This document shows positions 17,940 through 26,898 of a stretch of 64,000 nucleotides of DNA, piece after piece. How positions within the stretch are numbered: position 1 is the first letter of the stretch; each line of letters starts with the position of its first letter. The translations under genes were made by a program, and so were the position numbers. Origin of the DNA: Sulfitobacter sp. BSw21498 (GTDB lineage Bacteria > Pseudomonadota > Alphaproteobacteria > Rhodobacterales > Rhodobacteraceae); the NCBI RefSeq assembly GCF_006064855.1, contig NZ_CP040753.1, positions 1,922,001 through 1,986,000 of the forward strand, in the 5' to 3' direction. The notes under the pieces are model-generated. The model did no database searches, had not been told where the DNA came from, and worked only from the letters and a program-made list of their open reading frames with translations.

Positions 17940-18377
17940 ATGGCTGATGATCACGGTGTTGTGAGTGACCTTAAACGCTCCGACCTTGCGCGCCTGACCG
18001 GCTGCAACCTTGAGACCATCCGCTATTATGAAGGCGTCGGTCTGATGCCCGACCCACCGCGCAGCCCCGCCGGACACCGCCGCTATGGGCCGGCGCATGT
18101 AGACCGACTTGGCTTTATTATGCGGGCGCGTGAGCTGGGGTTCACAATGGAGGAAATTCGAGGTCTGCTCAGCATGGTAGATCGCGGCAGCCATACCTGC
18201 GCGGAAGTTGAGAAGCGTGGGCGGCATCATCTCGACGTCGTGCGCGCTAAGATAAGTGATCTTCAGAACATCGAAGCTACCTTAGCGGAGACAATTGCGA
18301 AGTGCAGCGGTGCGGACACGCCAGAATGCCCGCTCCTCACCGTGCTATCAGATGGCGCAGTGGCCGAAACAGGTTGA
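17940..18377 (+). CDS. merR: Mercury-responsive transcriptional regulator MerR
   Basis: A 145-residue MerR-family dimeric regulator. The N-terminal winged helix-turn-helix contains LARLTGCNLETIRYYEGVGL and SPAGHRRYG, followed by a dimerisation helix. The three Hg-binding cysteines are Cys87 (SHTCAEVEK), Cys122 and Cys130 (KCSGADTPECPLL); the last two are separated by seven residues rather than the eight of Tn501 MerR. ATG 17940 follows AAGGAG. Divergent from merT and next to the 19-bp-spacer operator, so it both represses and activates the mer genes. Confidence 0.95.
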   Translation: MADDHGVVSDLKRSDLARLTGCNLETIRYYEGVGLMPDPPRSPAGHRRYGPAHVDRLGFIMRARELGFTMEEIRGLLSMVDRGSHTCAEVEKRGRHHLDVVRAKISDLQNIEATLAETIAKCSGADTPECPLLTVLSDGAVAETG

Positions 18378-18498
18378 TTTTCTCTGACTGAAATATCGAG
18401 GCGAGAGTACGCAGAGTGTGAAGCTGGAGCCCAATAAGAGCTTGGAACTGATCTGGTTGAACGTTCGTTGTCCCTTTGAAATATAAAGGAAAGTCTAA

Positions 18499-19173
18499 AT
18501 GGGAAATTCAAACTCGAACATCGAGATCGACAAGAAATCTGCCGCTTTAGTTGTGGTCGATCCCCAGAATGATTTTCTTTCTGAATCCGGTGTCGCATGG
18601 GATTTGGTCGGAAAAAGCGTTCAGGAGAACGGAACTGTAGAGCACCTCGGCCGATTGCTTGAGACTGCCCGGGAAAACAATTTCCTGATATTTATTTCGC
18701 CGCATTATTATTACCCTTTCGACCATGAGTGGAAATTTGGCGGCGTTCTCGAAGAGAAAATGCACGAAATCGGTATGTTTGATAGAAAGGGTCCTCTTTC
18801 AGTCGAAAATTTTGAGGGTTCTGGTGCCGATTGGGTCGAAAGCTACAAACCAATTATTGACCATTCGGATACAGTGGTTGTCAGTCCCCACAAAGTTTAT
18901 GGGCCTCAAAGCAACGATCTGGTTTTACAGCTTCGAAAACGCGGCATTGATACCGTACTGCTCGCTGGGATGTCGGCAAACTTGTGTATCGAGTCGCATA
19001 TGCGAGAATTGCTTGAACAAGGCTTCAAAGTAATTGTGATTAGCGATGCAACTGCCGCCGCACAGCACCCGGAAATGGGCGACGGATATGAAGCTGCCAT
19101 GACCAATTTTCGCTATATAGCGAATGAAGTCACAGTCACCTCAGAAATTATCGACAAGATGAAACAGGCTTAA
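18499..19173 (+). CDS. Isochorismatase-like cysteine hydrolase
   Basis: A 224-residue cytosolic protein of the isochorismatase/nicotinamidase superfamily. The catalytic triad is visible as Asp21 (VVVDPQNDF), Lys132 (SPHKVYGPQSND) and nucleophile Cys163 (AGMSANLCIESHMRELLEQGF). ATG 18499 follows AAAGGAAAGT. Its codon use is markedly AT-richer than the adjacent merR and the core genes, which points to recent transfer from another lineage. The substrate cannot be assigned. It starts 121 bases after merR on the same strand. Confidence 0.85.
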   Translation: MGNSNSNIEIDKKSAALVVVDPQNDFLSESGVAWDLVGKSVQENGTVEHLGRLLETARENNFLIFISPHYYYPFDHEWKFGGVLEEKMHEIGMFDRKGPLSVENFEGSGADWVESYKPIIDHSDTVVVSPHKVYGPQSNDLVLQLRKRGIDTVLLAGMSANLCIESHMRELLEQGFKVIVISDATAAAQHPEMGDGYEAAMTNFRYIANEVTVTSEIIDKMKQA

Positions 19174-19391
19174 AGGTATTGGAGCCTCTCGCTTGGCGGA
19201 GTTCTTTTTTATTGCACCGACTGAAATTCCCGCGTTTTGTCTCAGTCATTCCGACGCGCTACGCGCAACCTGATTGCCAGCGATGCAGATTGTGAGCGGG
19301 TAAGCCGAAACGACGACCAAGCCGATAGTCGAACAGACCCCATTTTTGCTGCGTTTAACTGAGAGAAACAGTCAGGAGGCTGAAATGGCCA

Positions 19392-19850
19392 ATGACACAT
19401 ATGAAGGATCAAATTATGACCAATCTCAAAAGTGGCATCGTGGCCGGTTTCGCCGCAACCGTCGTTCTATCGGTGTTGATGGTTGCAAAGGGGATGATGG
19501 GCGTGATGCCAGAGCTTGATGTTGCAGCGATGCTTGCCACGATGATGGGAACCTCGATTGTTGTCGGTTGGATCGCCCACTTCTTGATCGGAACGCTGGC
19601 GTGGGGCGGCGGGTTTGCGATTCTATATAGTGCAATTCCCGGCAACACCGCAGTGATCAAAGGCATCGTATTTGGTATTGCGGCCTGGCTGGGCATGATG
19701 ATTGTGATCATGCCGATGGCTGGTGCTGGCCTGTTCGGCATGAGCTTTGGCATAATGGCACCCGTCATGACGCTGGTATTGCATCTCATTTTTGGGGCTG
19801 TCCTTGGCAAGGTCTATGCAGCTTACTCCGCTACTGGACACGTTGCCTGA
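19392..19850 (+). CDS. DUF6789-like small membrane protein
   Basis: A membrane protein of up to 152 residues with four hydrophobic helices: GIVAGFAATVVLSVLMVAKGM, MGTSIVVGWIAHFLIGTLAWG, VFGIAAWLGMMIVIMPMAG and MAPVMTLVLHLIFGAVLG. The family is of unknown function (DUF6789-like). The start is uncertain: ATGs at 19392, 19401 and 19416 are in frame; AGGAGG at about 19375 sits 12 bases before the first, while the family N terminus best fits MTNLKSG at 19416. It is followed by a flavodoxin-like gene and an antiporter gene. A diverged fragment of the same family is at 10540-10702. Confidence 0.7.
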   Translation: MTHMKDQIMTNLKSGIVAGFAATVVLSVLMVAKGMMGVMPELDVAAMLATMMGTSIVVGWIAHFLIGTLAWGGGFAILYSAIPGNTAVIKGIVFGIAAWLGMMIVIMPMAGAGLFGMSFGIMAPVMTLVLHLIFGAVLGKVYAAYSATGHVA

Positions 19851-19890
19851 ACCACCCAATCTCACCTCACGCCAAAGGAGTACCTCTAAT

Positions 19891-20649
19891 ATGACTTTGA
19901 ACGAGACCCAGTCAAAGCTATGCGATGATAACCAAACCGACTTTTCGGACTTAAAGGCCGTCGTTTTCAATACAAGCCTAAAACGCGAAGAAGGAAAATC
20001 GCATACCAAGCTGCTGCTCTCTGTGGCGGGCGAGATCATGTCTCGCAATGGGGTCAGCGTGGAGCATATCCACGCGGCCTCTCACCAGATCGCCTACGGC
20101 GTCTATCCGGATATGACCGAGCATGGGTGGGATCGGGACGACTGGCCCAAACTTTGGGAAAAAGTCGCCGCAGCCGATATCCTGATCATCGGAACGCCGA
20201 TCTGGTTGGGCGAGGAAAGCTCCCTTTGCCGTGTCCTGATTGAGCGGCTTTACGGAATGTCGGGCATGCTGAACGACAAGGGGCAAAGCATCTTCTACGG
20301 CAAGACCGGTAGCGCGGTCATTACCGGCAACGAAGACGGGATCAAGCATTGCGCAATGTCGATCCTCTATGCACTTGGCCATCTGGGGTATATGATCCCC
20401 CCGCAGGCCGATTGTGGCTGGATCGGAGAGGCAGGCCCCGGCCCCTCTTACGGCGATGAGATCGAAGGCGGCCCGGCAGGCTTTGACAACGATTTCACAC
20501 AGCGCAATGCGACAATTATGACGTGGAACCTGATGCACACCGCGCGCATGCTGAAAGATGCGGGCGGTCTGCCCAATCACGGAAACGACCGCAACGCCTG
20601 GAAGGCAGGTTGCCGGTTCGATTACGAAAACCCCGAGCATCGGGTATGA
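19891..20649 (+). CDS. Flavodoxin-family (NADPH-dependent FMN reductase-like) protein
   Basis: A 252-residue cytosolic protein with a flavodoxin-like fold. An N-terminal strand ends in a phosphate loop (AVVFNTSLKREEGKSHT), the second FMN contact is ADILIIGTPIWLGEESSLCRVLIERLYG, and the third segment is GKTGSAVITGNEDG with a following helix. These fit FMN-binding multimeric reductases (WrbA/NADPH-FMN reductase group). ATG 19891 follows AAAGGAG; an earlier in-frame ATG at 19792 lies inside the preceding gene and is rejected. Possibly co-transcribed with the DUF6789-like gene and the antiporter. Partner and substrate are unknown. Confidence 0.8.
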   Translation: MTLNETQSKLCDDNQTDFSDLKAVVFNTSLKREEGKSHTKLLLSVAGEIMSRNGVSVEHIHAASHQIAYGVYPDMTEHGWDRDDWPKLWEKVAAADILIIGTPIWLGEESSLCRVLIERLYGMSGMLNDKGQSIFYGKTGSAVITGNEDGIKHCAMSILYALGHLGYMIPPQADCGWIGEAGPGPSYGDEIEGGPAGFDNDFTQRNATIMTWNLMHTARMLKDAGGLPNHGNDRNAWKAGCRFDYENPEHRV

Positions 20650-20690
20650 ACCTACCGGTATTGGGCACGCGCTTAGAACAGTCGCGCTGA

Positions 20691-21896
20691 TTGGAACAGT
20701 TACCGCTTCTTTTCATCGCCATTTTCCTCATGGCGTTCTGCTTGTTGGGCAGATGGTTTGCCCGAACAATTGTCACGGCCCCCATGCTCGCGCTGGGGTT
20801 CGGGGCGTTTTTGGCGTGGGGTAATCTCGTCCCTGAGCAGATTGCCAAGGCGCACCTGCATGTATTGGCCGAGATTGCCCTCGTCATTTTGCTTTTCCTG
20901 GATGCCGCCCGCATTGATATTCAAAGCCTGCTCAAACGCCATCGCTGGCCATTACGCACCCTCATTATCGGCATGCCGCTGGCCTTCGTCGGTGGTACCG
21001 CAGTCATCTGGCTGCTCTTTCCTGGATGGCCACTTGCCGTGGCCGCATTGCTTGGGGCAATTCTTGTGCCGACCGATGCTGCCCTTGGCCGATCCGTCGT
21101 GACGAACGAGGATGTTCCTGAACGCCATCGCCGCGCGATCACCATCGAAAGCGGTCTTAATGATGGGATCGCCTTGCCGATGATCTTGATGTTGGCGGCG
21201 CTAAGTGCTCCGGCAGCGGCCGCGCCAACCGGTGGCTGGATATTATACACCGTACTGCAGGTGACGCTCGGGCCACTGGTCGGCGCAGGGCTAGGTGTGC
21301 TGGGAGGGATCGGGTTGCTTGCGGCGCAGGAGCGCGACCTGACATCCCCATTGTATGAAGGAATAGCCACATTGTCGCTTGCCGCTGCGGCTTATTTCGC
21401 GGCGACTGCAGTCGGCGGGAACGGGTTTATCGCGGCGTTTGCAGCCGGTATCGGGTTCGCCTGCATTGTCCGGGACCGCTGCCAGTTCGTGTATGACTTT
21501 AGCGAAAGCGAGGGCCAGCTGCTTTCATGGGCGGCGTTCTTCGGCATCGGTGCTTTGCTCGTCCCCGAAGCAATTGCGAGCCTCAATGTTCCAATGGCCG
21601 CAGCCATAGCTCTCAGCCTTGCGGTCGTTCGACCCCTGGCCATTTGGATATCTCTGATCGGCTCGGATGCAGATCCGTCTACCAGATTGTTTATCGGTTG
21701 GTTTGGCCCGCGCGGACTGGCAACGGCGCTCTTTGCGTTATTGGTGGTCGAAAAGTTCGCTCCTGAGCTTGGAGACTTCGTTCTTCATTTCGCTATCAAT
21801 ACAGTCTGGATCAGTGCCCTGCTGCATGGTGTCACGGCAGTGCCGATGGCAAAAGCCTTCGCCGCGCACCAGAGCATGAAGACATCGCAGCGGTAG
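20691..21896 (+). CDS. CPA1-type Na+(K+)/H+ antiporter
   Basis: A 401-residue inner-membrane protein with about 12 helices. Family motifs include LVPTDAALGRSVV, IESGLNDGIALP (the ND pair is typical of the ion site in NhaP-like CPA1 exchangers), GNGFIAAFAAGIGF and WFGPRGLATALFALLV. The frame starts at a TTG (20691) giving EQLPLLFIAIFLMAFCLL, which completes helix 1; an internal ATG would remove part of it. It lacks a long C-terminal cytosolic domain. It is the last gene of the group with the flavodoxin-like protein. Confidence 0.87.
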   Translation: MEQLPLLFIAIFLMAFCLLGRWFARTIVTAPMLALGFGAFLAWGNLVPEQIAKAHLHVLAEIALVILLFLDAARIDIQSLLKRHRWPLRTLIIGMPLAFVGGTAVIWLLFPGWPLAVAALLGAILVPTDAALGRSVVTNEDVPERHRRAITIESGLNDGIALPMILMLAALSAPAAAAPTGGWILYTVLQVTLGPLVGAGLGVLGGIGLLAAQERDLTSPLYEGIATLSLAAAAYFAATAVGGNGFIAAFAAGIGFACIVRDRCQFVYDFSESEGQLLSWAAFFGIGALLVPEAIASLNVPMAAAIALSLAVVRPLAIWISLIGSDADPSTRLFIGWFGPRGLATALFALLVVEKFAPELGDFVLHFAINTVWISALLHGVTAVPMAKAFAAHQSMKTSQR

Positions 21897-22241
21897 CCTT
21901 TTATGGAAACTTGATTTTTGTCTACGCGCTTGCGCCAAGCTTCATCGGCGGCAAAAAGGGCTTGCGAGAAGCCTATTCAATGTAGCTCAGTCAGACCCAT
22001 ATAAATCTTCGAAAATCGAACCCATTCCCTAGAGTCCGTACATGTCTACAATTGCGGGCTTTATCAGCAATGTTGGCAACCAATGGATAAAACAGACAAC
22101 CTTTAAACACCCATCCGCAGATTTCACATCCCGAGAGCACGTTAACGAGGCTCTCAATCTTCATCACTCTTTTATGAGATAGCAATATCGCGATATGCAC
22201 ATAATGCTTGGGACTGCTTACGCACCGATGGGTAGAGCATC
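21897..22241. other. Intergenic region before the intact IS
   Basis: About 345 relatively AT-rich bases between the antiporter stop and the IS3-family element. No gene or RNA is recognised; the last four bases (CATC) are one copy of the target duplication of the IS. Confidence 0.5.
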
Positions 22242-22267
22242 TGACCTGCCCCCCGAGGCTCCCTCAT

Positions 22268-23152
22268 TCATAACGAGAGTTTGCGGGTCTGGGTTTCATA
22301 TTCTTCGTCGTCAGTTTGGGCAAGCGCGTCTTGCGCGGAGCCCTCAAATTGCTCAAGCGCTCGACGAGCTTCTGCCGGTGTTTGGTTCCCAAGCGATGAG
22401 TGCGGCCTGACGTTGTTGTAGTCGTATCGCCAGAGTGCCAGCTTGCGACGGGCGTCATCCAACGTATCGAAGATTTCCTCATTCAACAGCTCGTCGCGCA
22501 GGCTGCCATTGAAGCTTTCTATGAAGCCATTCTGCTGGGGTTTGCCGGGGTCGATGTAATGCCAATCAACGTCGTTATCACCGGCCCATTTTAGGATCGC
22601 ACGACTGGTAAACTCCGTGCCGTTATCACTGACAATGCAGGCAGGCTTTCCATAAATACGGACAAGCGCGTCAAGTTCCCGCGCGACACGAGCGCCCGAG
22701 ATGCTGGTGTCAGCCACCAAGCAGAGGTTCTCGCGGCAACAATCGTCGTTTACAGCCAGCATGCGGAACTTGCGTGACGCGCCGAACGTATCCGACACAA
22801 AATCTAAGGACCAACGCTCGCCAGGACGCAAAGCAACCGGCATTGGTGTCCGCGAGCCACGCGCACGCTTGCGGCCCCTGCGCCGTCTAACGCCCAGCTT
22901 TTCTTCAGTATAAAGGCGATACAGTTTCTTGTGGTTCATGATCCTTCCCTTGCGTTCCAGCAGCACACCGATCCGGCGGTAGCCAAAGCGCCGTCGCTTG
23001 CTGGCAATCGCTTTCATCTCTTCGCGAACTTCTGGATTATCCGGTGACTGATCGCGCCGGACGGTCTTGGGATCGACACCGACAAGCCTGCACGCCCGGC
23101 GCTGCGAGATATCATGGTCTCGCATTGCCTTGCGTGCTGCGGCCCGTCGCAC
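22268..23152 (-). CDS. IS3-family transposase OrfB (DDE integrase core)
   Basis: A frame of 294 residues with an HTH_21-like N terminus ([32 protein letters not shown]) and a retroviral-type integrase core. Catalytic residues lie in [10 protein letters not shown] (Asp), [13 protein letters not shown] (Asp) and [19 protein letters not shown] (Glu). The apparent start at a GTG has no good ribosome site. In the orfB frame the sequence is open back through [13 protein letters not shown], overlapping the orfA end, so a -1 frameshift on GGGAAAG probably makes the fused OrfAB transposase. Confidence 0.92.
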   Translation of the reverse strand: MRRAAARKAMRDHDISQRRACRLVGVDPKTVRRDQSPDNPEVREEMKAIASKRRRFGYRRIGVLLERKGRIMNHKKLYRLYTEEKLGVRRRRGRKRARGSRTPMPVALRPGERWSLDFVSDTFGASRKFRMLAVNDDCCRENLCLVADTSISGARVARELDALVRIYGKPACIVSDNGTEFTSRAILKWAGDNDVDWHYIDPGKPQQNGFIESFNGSLRDELLNEEIFDTLDDARRKLALWRYDYNNVRPHSSLGNQTPAEARRALEQFEGSAQDALAQTDDEEYETQTRKLSL

Positions 23153-23163
23153 ATTCGGTGTCG

Positions 23164-23427
23164 TCAGTTCTTTCCCAGCAAATCCTTCAACACAACATTG
23201 TCCAACATCGTGTCCGCCAGAAGGCGCTTCAGCTTGGCGTTCTCATCCTCCAGCGATCTAAGGCGATGAGTATCAGAAACGTTCATGCCACCATATTTGG
23301 CTTTGAACTTGTAGAACGACGCGGGACTCAAGCCATGCCTGCGGCACACCTCTGCCGTCGGCATGCCAGCTTCCTGTTCTTTGATCATTCCGATAATTTG
23401 GGCTTCAGTAAAACGGCTCTGTCGCAT
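23164..23427 (-). CDS. IS3-family transposase OrfA
   Basis: An 87-residue helix-turn-helix protein with leucine-zipper-like end: [41 protein letters not shown], then [22 protein letters not shown] 23427 follows AAGGAGCAAACAG; the longer frame from 23454 lies nearer the IS end and lacks this site. Its last codons (GGAAAGAACTGA) overlap the region where a -1 shift would join OrfB. It recognises the IS ends and contributes to the OrfAB transposase. Confidence 0.92.
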   Translation of the reverse strand: MRQSRFTEAQIIGMIKEQEAGMPTAEVCRRHGLSPASFYKFKAKYGGMNVSDTHRLRSLEDENAKLKRLLADTMLDNVVLKDLLGKN

Positions 23428-23699
23428 CTGTTTGCTCCTTCGAAGGTTGAGCAAACTCTACATTAAACTGAGGGAAGTTTCGGGGGGCAGGTCACATCGG
23501 ATATAACGATGCAGTTCGAAAAAGCTAAAACCACTTTTTTAACAGTAGCTCTGATTTAAGTTGATTGCTTCTATGACAAAGGTCCCGATAAACTTTCAGG
23601 GCTGCAAATCCACAATGCAGTCTCTGCGCAGTCACACCCAACTCTGATCAGAGATGAATAACTGGCCGAACTCAAAGCTCTTTATGTCGAAGTCAAAAA

Positions 23700-23774
23700 T
23701 GGTGCCCAGGGGCGGAATCGAACCACCGACACGAGGATTTTCAATCCACTGCTCTACCCCTGAGCTACCCGGGC
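23700..23774 (-). tRNA. tRNA-Phe (GAA)
   Basis: The minus strand folds as a complete 75-nt tRNA: acceptor arms GCCCGGG and CCTGGGC, D-arm GCTC...GAGC, anticodon stem GTGGA/TCCTC around loop TTGAAAA (anticodon GAA, Phe), T-arm GGTGG TTCGATT CCGCC, discriminator A and an encoded CCA. Its 3' end faces the accessory region to the left, the usual orientation for a tRNA-linked island. No integrase gene or duplicated tRNA end was seen. Confidence 0.97.
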
Positions 23775-23876
23775 ACCGGAGACCACCGTAGTGGTCGGGT
23801 GTGCGCGTTCTAGGATTTTGCGGCGGGGGTGTCCAGAGGCTTTCGCCATGTTTGGCAAAGGTTTTTTCGGAAAGTT

Positions 23877-24068
23877 CTAATGTGGCTTGTCCGGAGCGTT
23901 TAAAGCGGCCTCGCTGGCCTCTAGTGCGGCCTCGACATCTTCGGGATCACGGCTTGGTGTGGCGTAGCTGCCGTTTAGCCACTTCGCCAGATCCACATCC
24001 GCGCAGCGCCCCGAACAGAAGGGGCGATACTTTGGAGCGGTTTCACCGTTACAGATCGGGCAGGTCAC
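23877..24068 (-). CDS. yacG: DNA gyrase inhibitor YacG
   Basis: A 63-residue zinc-binding protein that inhibits GyrB in E. coli. The treble-clef cysteines are TCPICNGE (Cys-x2-Cys) and RPFCSGRCADVDLAKWLNG (Cys-x3-Cys), followed by an acidic tail. The GTG start at 24066-24068 overlaps the stop of the ribonuclease gene by four bases (GTGA). Last gene of the leftward infA-maf-rng-yacG group. Confidence 0.9.
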   Translation of the reverse strand: MTCPICNGETAPKYRPFCSGRCADVDLAKWLNGSYATPSRDPEDVEAALEASEAALNAPDKPH

Positions 24069-25087
24069 TTTAGCACCTCTGCCAGGGGCATACGGGCGCG
24101 TTTGCGCTGCAGCTCGTAGTGCCCCAGCGGTGTCCAACCCACCAACGTGGTTTCGACGTCATCGGCGCGAAACGCCTGACGCAAGGCGGTCTCGAAGGGG
24201 CGGCGGTCTTTCTTGGGCATGGGTGCAAGATCCAACGTGATCTGCCCCCCCAGACCGCGCAGACGCAAGGCACGGGGCAAGGCGCGGGCGCAAGCCATGT
24301 TGGCCTTGATACCAGCCGCGAGCGACACATCAGCCCCTGTATTTACATCAACTGCGACCAAGGCGCGTGTCGGCTCCACAAACATGGAGGCACCGCCGTC
24401 AAGAGCGACGCGCGGCTGCGAAAGACTATCGACAGTATCCAAAACGCCATGCGTGTCGAACCCGCCGGGATCGGTCACAATGTCGGCAGGCGCTACCCAG
24501 TCGCGCCACGCCAGAATATGCGGCCCGTCGCCTTCGGACAACAGTTCCATCTCGGTGGAAGAGTCGTCCAGCACCTTGTCGGCCAGCGTCAGCATCGCGT
24601 CGATATCATCAGCGATGTCATCCGCATCTGCGCCAGCGCAAGAGGAACGCAGAATCAGCCCGTGCGTGGCCCCGTCTGCGGCCTCATGGGCGATCTCGAG
24701 CAGCCGGTCGCGTTCTTCCTCGTCGCGAATGCTGCGCGAGATATTGGTGCCGGGCGCGCCGGGGGTCACGATAGCATAGCGGCTTTTGAACAGTAGCTTT
24801 TGCGTCACCGGAATGGCTTTGCCCGGTTCGGCATAGCCCGAAACCTGCACAAGAATTGGCTGTCCGGGTGCCAGCCCCTTGATCTGGCGCAAGAACGCAG
24901 AGCCATCAGGCGTCTTTAGGAACATACCCCCCTGCCCTTTGACCGGACGGTCCGCAATGGCGCGGTAGATCGTGCCGGGGCGCGGCCCGTCACTGTCGAT
25001 CAAAAGATCGTCCAGCTTGCCGTCCACGATCAGCGCGGCGGCTTCGGTGTCGCCAAAATGGTCCAGAACGATCGTACGGCCCTTCAT
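24065..25087 (-). CDS. rng: Ribonuclease E/G family protein (short form)
   Basis: A 340-residue endoribonuclease of the RNase E/G family. The N-terminal S1-like region ([23 protein letters not shown]) is compressed. The sensor region follows ([23 protein letters not shown]), and the DNase I-like catalytic part has [17 protein letters not shown] and [17 protein letters not shown], retaining the two metal-binding aspartates. The Zn-link CPxC motif and the large C-terminal region of RNase E are absent, so it is shorter than E. coli RNase G (about 490). The ATG at 25087 overlaps the maf stop by ATGA. Confidence 0.87.
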   Translation of the reverse strand: MKGRTIVLDHFGDTEAAALIVDGKLDDLLIDSDGPRPGTIYRAIADRPVKGQGGMFLKTPDGSAFLRQIKGLAPGQPILVQVSGYAEPGKAIPVTQKLLFKSRYAIVTPGAPGTNISRSIRDEEERDRLLEIAHEAADGATHGLILRSSCAGADADDIADDIDAMLTLADKVLDDSSTEMELLSEGDGPHILAWRDWVAPADIVTDPGGFDTHGVLDTVDSLSQPRVALDGGASMFVEPTRALVAVDVNTGADVSLAAGIKANMACARALPRALRLRGLGGQITLDLAPMPKKDRRPFETALRQAFRADDVETTLVGWTPLGHYELQRKRARMPLAEVLK

Positions 25088-25662
25088 GAGGTCTCTCCTG
25101 CGAAAACATATCCTGCAGCACGCAGCAGGTTTGCGGTTTCGGCCAATGGCAGGCCGACGATGCCGGTGAAAGATCCGCTGATCCAAGGGATCAACGCGCC
25201 AGCCGGTCCCTGGATGCCATAGCCGCCGGCCTTACCCTGCCAGTCACCTGTTGCCAGATAAGCCGAGATTTCTACATCAGACAGGCGTTTCATGCGGACG
25301 GTGCTGACCACATCACGCTGCCACAGCTTGTCACCGCGCTTGACCGCGACTGCCGTGATAACTTTGTGACGACGCCCCGACATGAGACGTAAAAAGCGGA
25401 TCGCCTCGGCCTCGTCTTCGGGTTTGCCCAAGATACGGCGGCCGACAGCGACGGTTGTATCGGCACAGAGCACGATATCATCCCCCCCGGCCTGCACGGC
25501 GGCGGCCTTTTCACGGGCCATGCGCGCGCAATAGGGGCGCGGCAGTTCGGCAGCCAGCGGGGTTTCGTCAATATCGGGAGCGCGAATATCGTCTGGGACA
25601 ACGCCAATTTGCGCCAGCAATTCCTTGCGGCGCGGGCTTCCTGATCCGAGGATGAAACTCAT
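25084..25662 (-). CDS. maf: Maf-family nucleoside triphosphate pyrophosphatase
   Basis: A 192-residue cytosolic Maf/YhdE-type house-cleaning pyrophosphatase acting on non-canonical or methylated nucleotides, probably dTTP/UTP. Motifs: N-terminal [18 protein letters not shown] with the family SxSPRR signature, [46 protein letters not shown], and [13 protein letters not shown] near the end. It sits between infA and rng, overlapping rng by four bases. Confidence 0.93.
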   Translation of the reverse strand: MSFILGSGSPRRKELLAQIGVVPDDIRAPDIDETPLAAELPRPYCARMAREKAAAVQAGGDDIVLCADTTVAVGRRILGKPEDEAEAIRFLRLMSGRRHKVITAVAVKRGDKLWQRDVVSTVRMKRLSDVEISAYLATGDWQGKAGGYGIQGPAGALIPWISGSFTGIVGLPLAETANLLRAAGYVFAGETS

Positions 25663-25682
25663 ATGGGATCCTAGATCGCTGC

Positions 25683-25707
25683 CCGAAAACCACGAAGTGA
25701 TTTTCGG
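25683..25707 (-). terminator. Hairpin between infA and maf
   Basis: CCGAAAA-CAC / GTG-TTTTCGG arms of ten paired bases around a short loop lie in the 54-bp gap after the infA stop. There is no T-run on the leftward strand, so it may attenuate or protect the infA transcript rather than end it. Confidence 0.45.
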
Positions 25708-25716
25708 ATAAGCATT

Positions 25717-25935
25717 TTATTTAAAGCGGTAATTGATCCGGCCTTTGCTCAGATCATAGGGGGTCATTTCCACCTGTACCTTATCGCCAGCCAGAACACG
25801 GATGCGGTTCTTACGCATCTTGCCTGCCGTATGCGCGATGATCTCATGGCCGTTTTCAAGCTCGACCCGGAACGTCGCGTTCGGCAGAAGTTCTTTCACG
25901 ATACCGGGGAATTCGAGCGTGTCTTCCTTGGCCAT
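25717..25935 (-). CDS. infA: Translation initiation factor IF-1
   Basis: A 72-residue S1/OB-fold protein that binds the 30S A site during initiation. Full-length and typical: [52 protein letters not shown] and [15 protein letters not shown] preceded by GGAGAG. First gene of the leftward infA-maf-rng-yacG group. Confidence 0.98.
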   Translation of the reverse strand: MAKEDTLEFPGIVKELLPNATFRVELENGHEIIAHTAGKMRKNRIRVLAGDKVQVEMTPYDLSKGRINYRFK

Positions 25936-26016
25936 GGTCTCTCCTTGAACACTTTGTCCTGCAATTTCAGGACGCAGGCTTAAATGGGCGCAATTTTCCC
26001 TTTTTTCAAGGGGTAT

Positions 26017-26898
26017 TCACATCAAAGGCACGTTTATGGCCGTTGCGTCACGCCCGAACTGGTCCTCCCAGTGGTTTCGGTTCAAAACCACCCCATCTGC
26101 ACGCACGCGGCTGATCTGTGCGATGTCGACCTCGGCAAAGGTCCAGCCGGGCACGTTGATCTCTGCGGCGGCAAGTACGCCGGTTGACGGAAATCCAACA
26201 TCCGGCGGGCAGAATATGCCGCCTGCCCCATAAGAATCACCAAGCGCGTCGGACCAATCCGCAGGCCCGACGCAGGATGACATGGCCGTAACGCATTGAT
26301 TCTCCAGCGCGCGCGCCATGGATCCAATGCGGACGCGCCAGTAGCCTGCCAAGGCTTCGGTCACACTGGGGACGGCGATGATGTCGCAATCTGCCAAGGC
26401 GCGACCCAGCAAAGGGAATTCGCTATCATAGCAGATCAGGATGCTGATCTTGCCCAAAGCCGTCTCGAAGATGCGCAAAGGCTCTCCACCGACCACGCCC
26501 CAGACCTCACGTTCGAATCGGGTCATGATCTGTTTGTCCTGCACCCCGATTTGCCCCGAAGGCGTGATCAGGCGGGCGCGGTTTACCGGACGGGGGGCTG
26601 CATCGGTGACCGCAGGTCCGGACGCTGCGACGATATGCACGCCATATTCAGCTGCAAGTTTCTGATGTGTCGCATCTGCATCCGCCAGCCGGTCAGATAC
26701 AGCGAACAGCGACGCCTCCAGGTTGCCAGCTACATCCAGCCCCGCGAGCGTGGCCAGTTCCATCGCGCCATATTCGGGGAATACCAGCAGCTCTGCCCCA
26801 CTGGCCGCCGCAGTTGCGACCCAGCCTGCCAATTTATCTTCGTAATGTGCCCAGCTGGACAAAACGTCCAGCGGGTATGCGGCTGTTGCGATTTTCAT
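26017..26898 (-). CDS. Carbon-nitrogen hydrolase (nitrilase superfamily)
   Basis: A 293-residue cytosolic amidase/nitrilase-fold enzyme. The catalytic triad is visible: Glu42 (LLVFPEYGAMEL), Lys in VQDKQIMTRFE and Cys in ISILICYDSEFPLLGRAL. ATG 26898 follows GGAGG; a start nine codons upstream is less likely. It is divergent from a LysR regulator gene 180 bases away, which is its likely regulator by context. The substrate (amide, nitrile or N-carbamoyl compound) is unknown. Confidence 0.87.
   Translation of the reverse strand: MKIATAAYPLDVLSSWAHYEDKLAGWVATAAASGAELLVFPEYGAMELATLAGLDVAGNLEASLFAVSDRLADADATHQKLAAEYGVHIVAASGPAVTDAAPRPVNRARLITPSGQIGVQDKQIMTRFEREVWGVVGGEPLRIFETALGKISILICYDSEFPLLGRALADCDIIAVPSVTEALAGYWRVRIGSMARALENQCVTAMSSCVGPADWSDALGDSYGAGGIFCPPDVGFPSTGVLAAAEINVPGWTFAEVDIAQISRVRADGVVLNRNHWEDQFGRDATAINVPLM

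Larger units (their letters stand above)
22238..23498 (-). mobile_element. Intact IS3-family (IS407-like) insertion sequence with target duplication
   Basis: The element proper is 22242-23494 (1253 bp). Its ends are inverted repeats: the left end begins TGACCTGCCCCCCGAGGCTC and the right end, read inward, begins TGACCTGCCCCCCGAAACTT. It is flanked on both sides by CATC (22238-22241 and 23495-23498), a 4-bp target duplication, showing transposition into this site rather than recombination. It carries orfA and orfB on the minus strand, both apparently undamaged. Confidence 0.93.
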
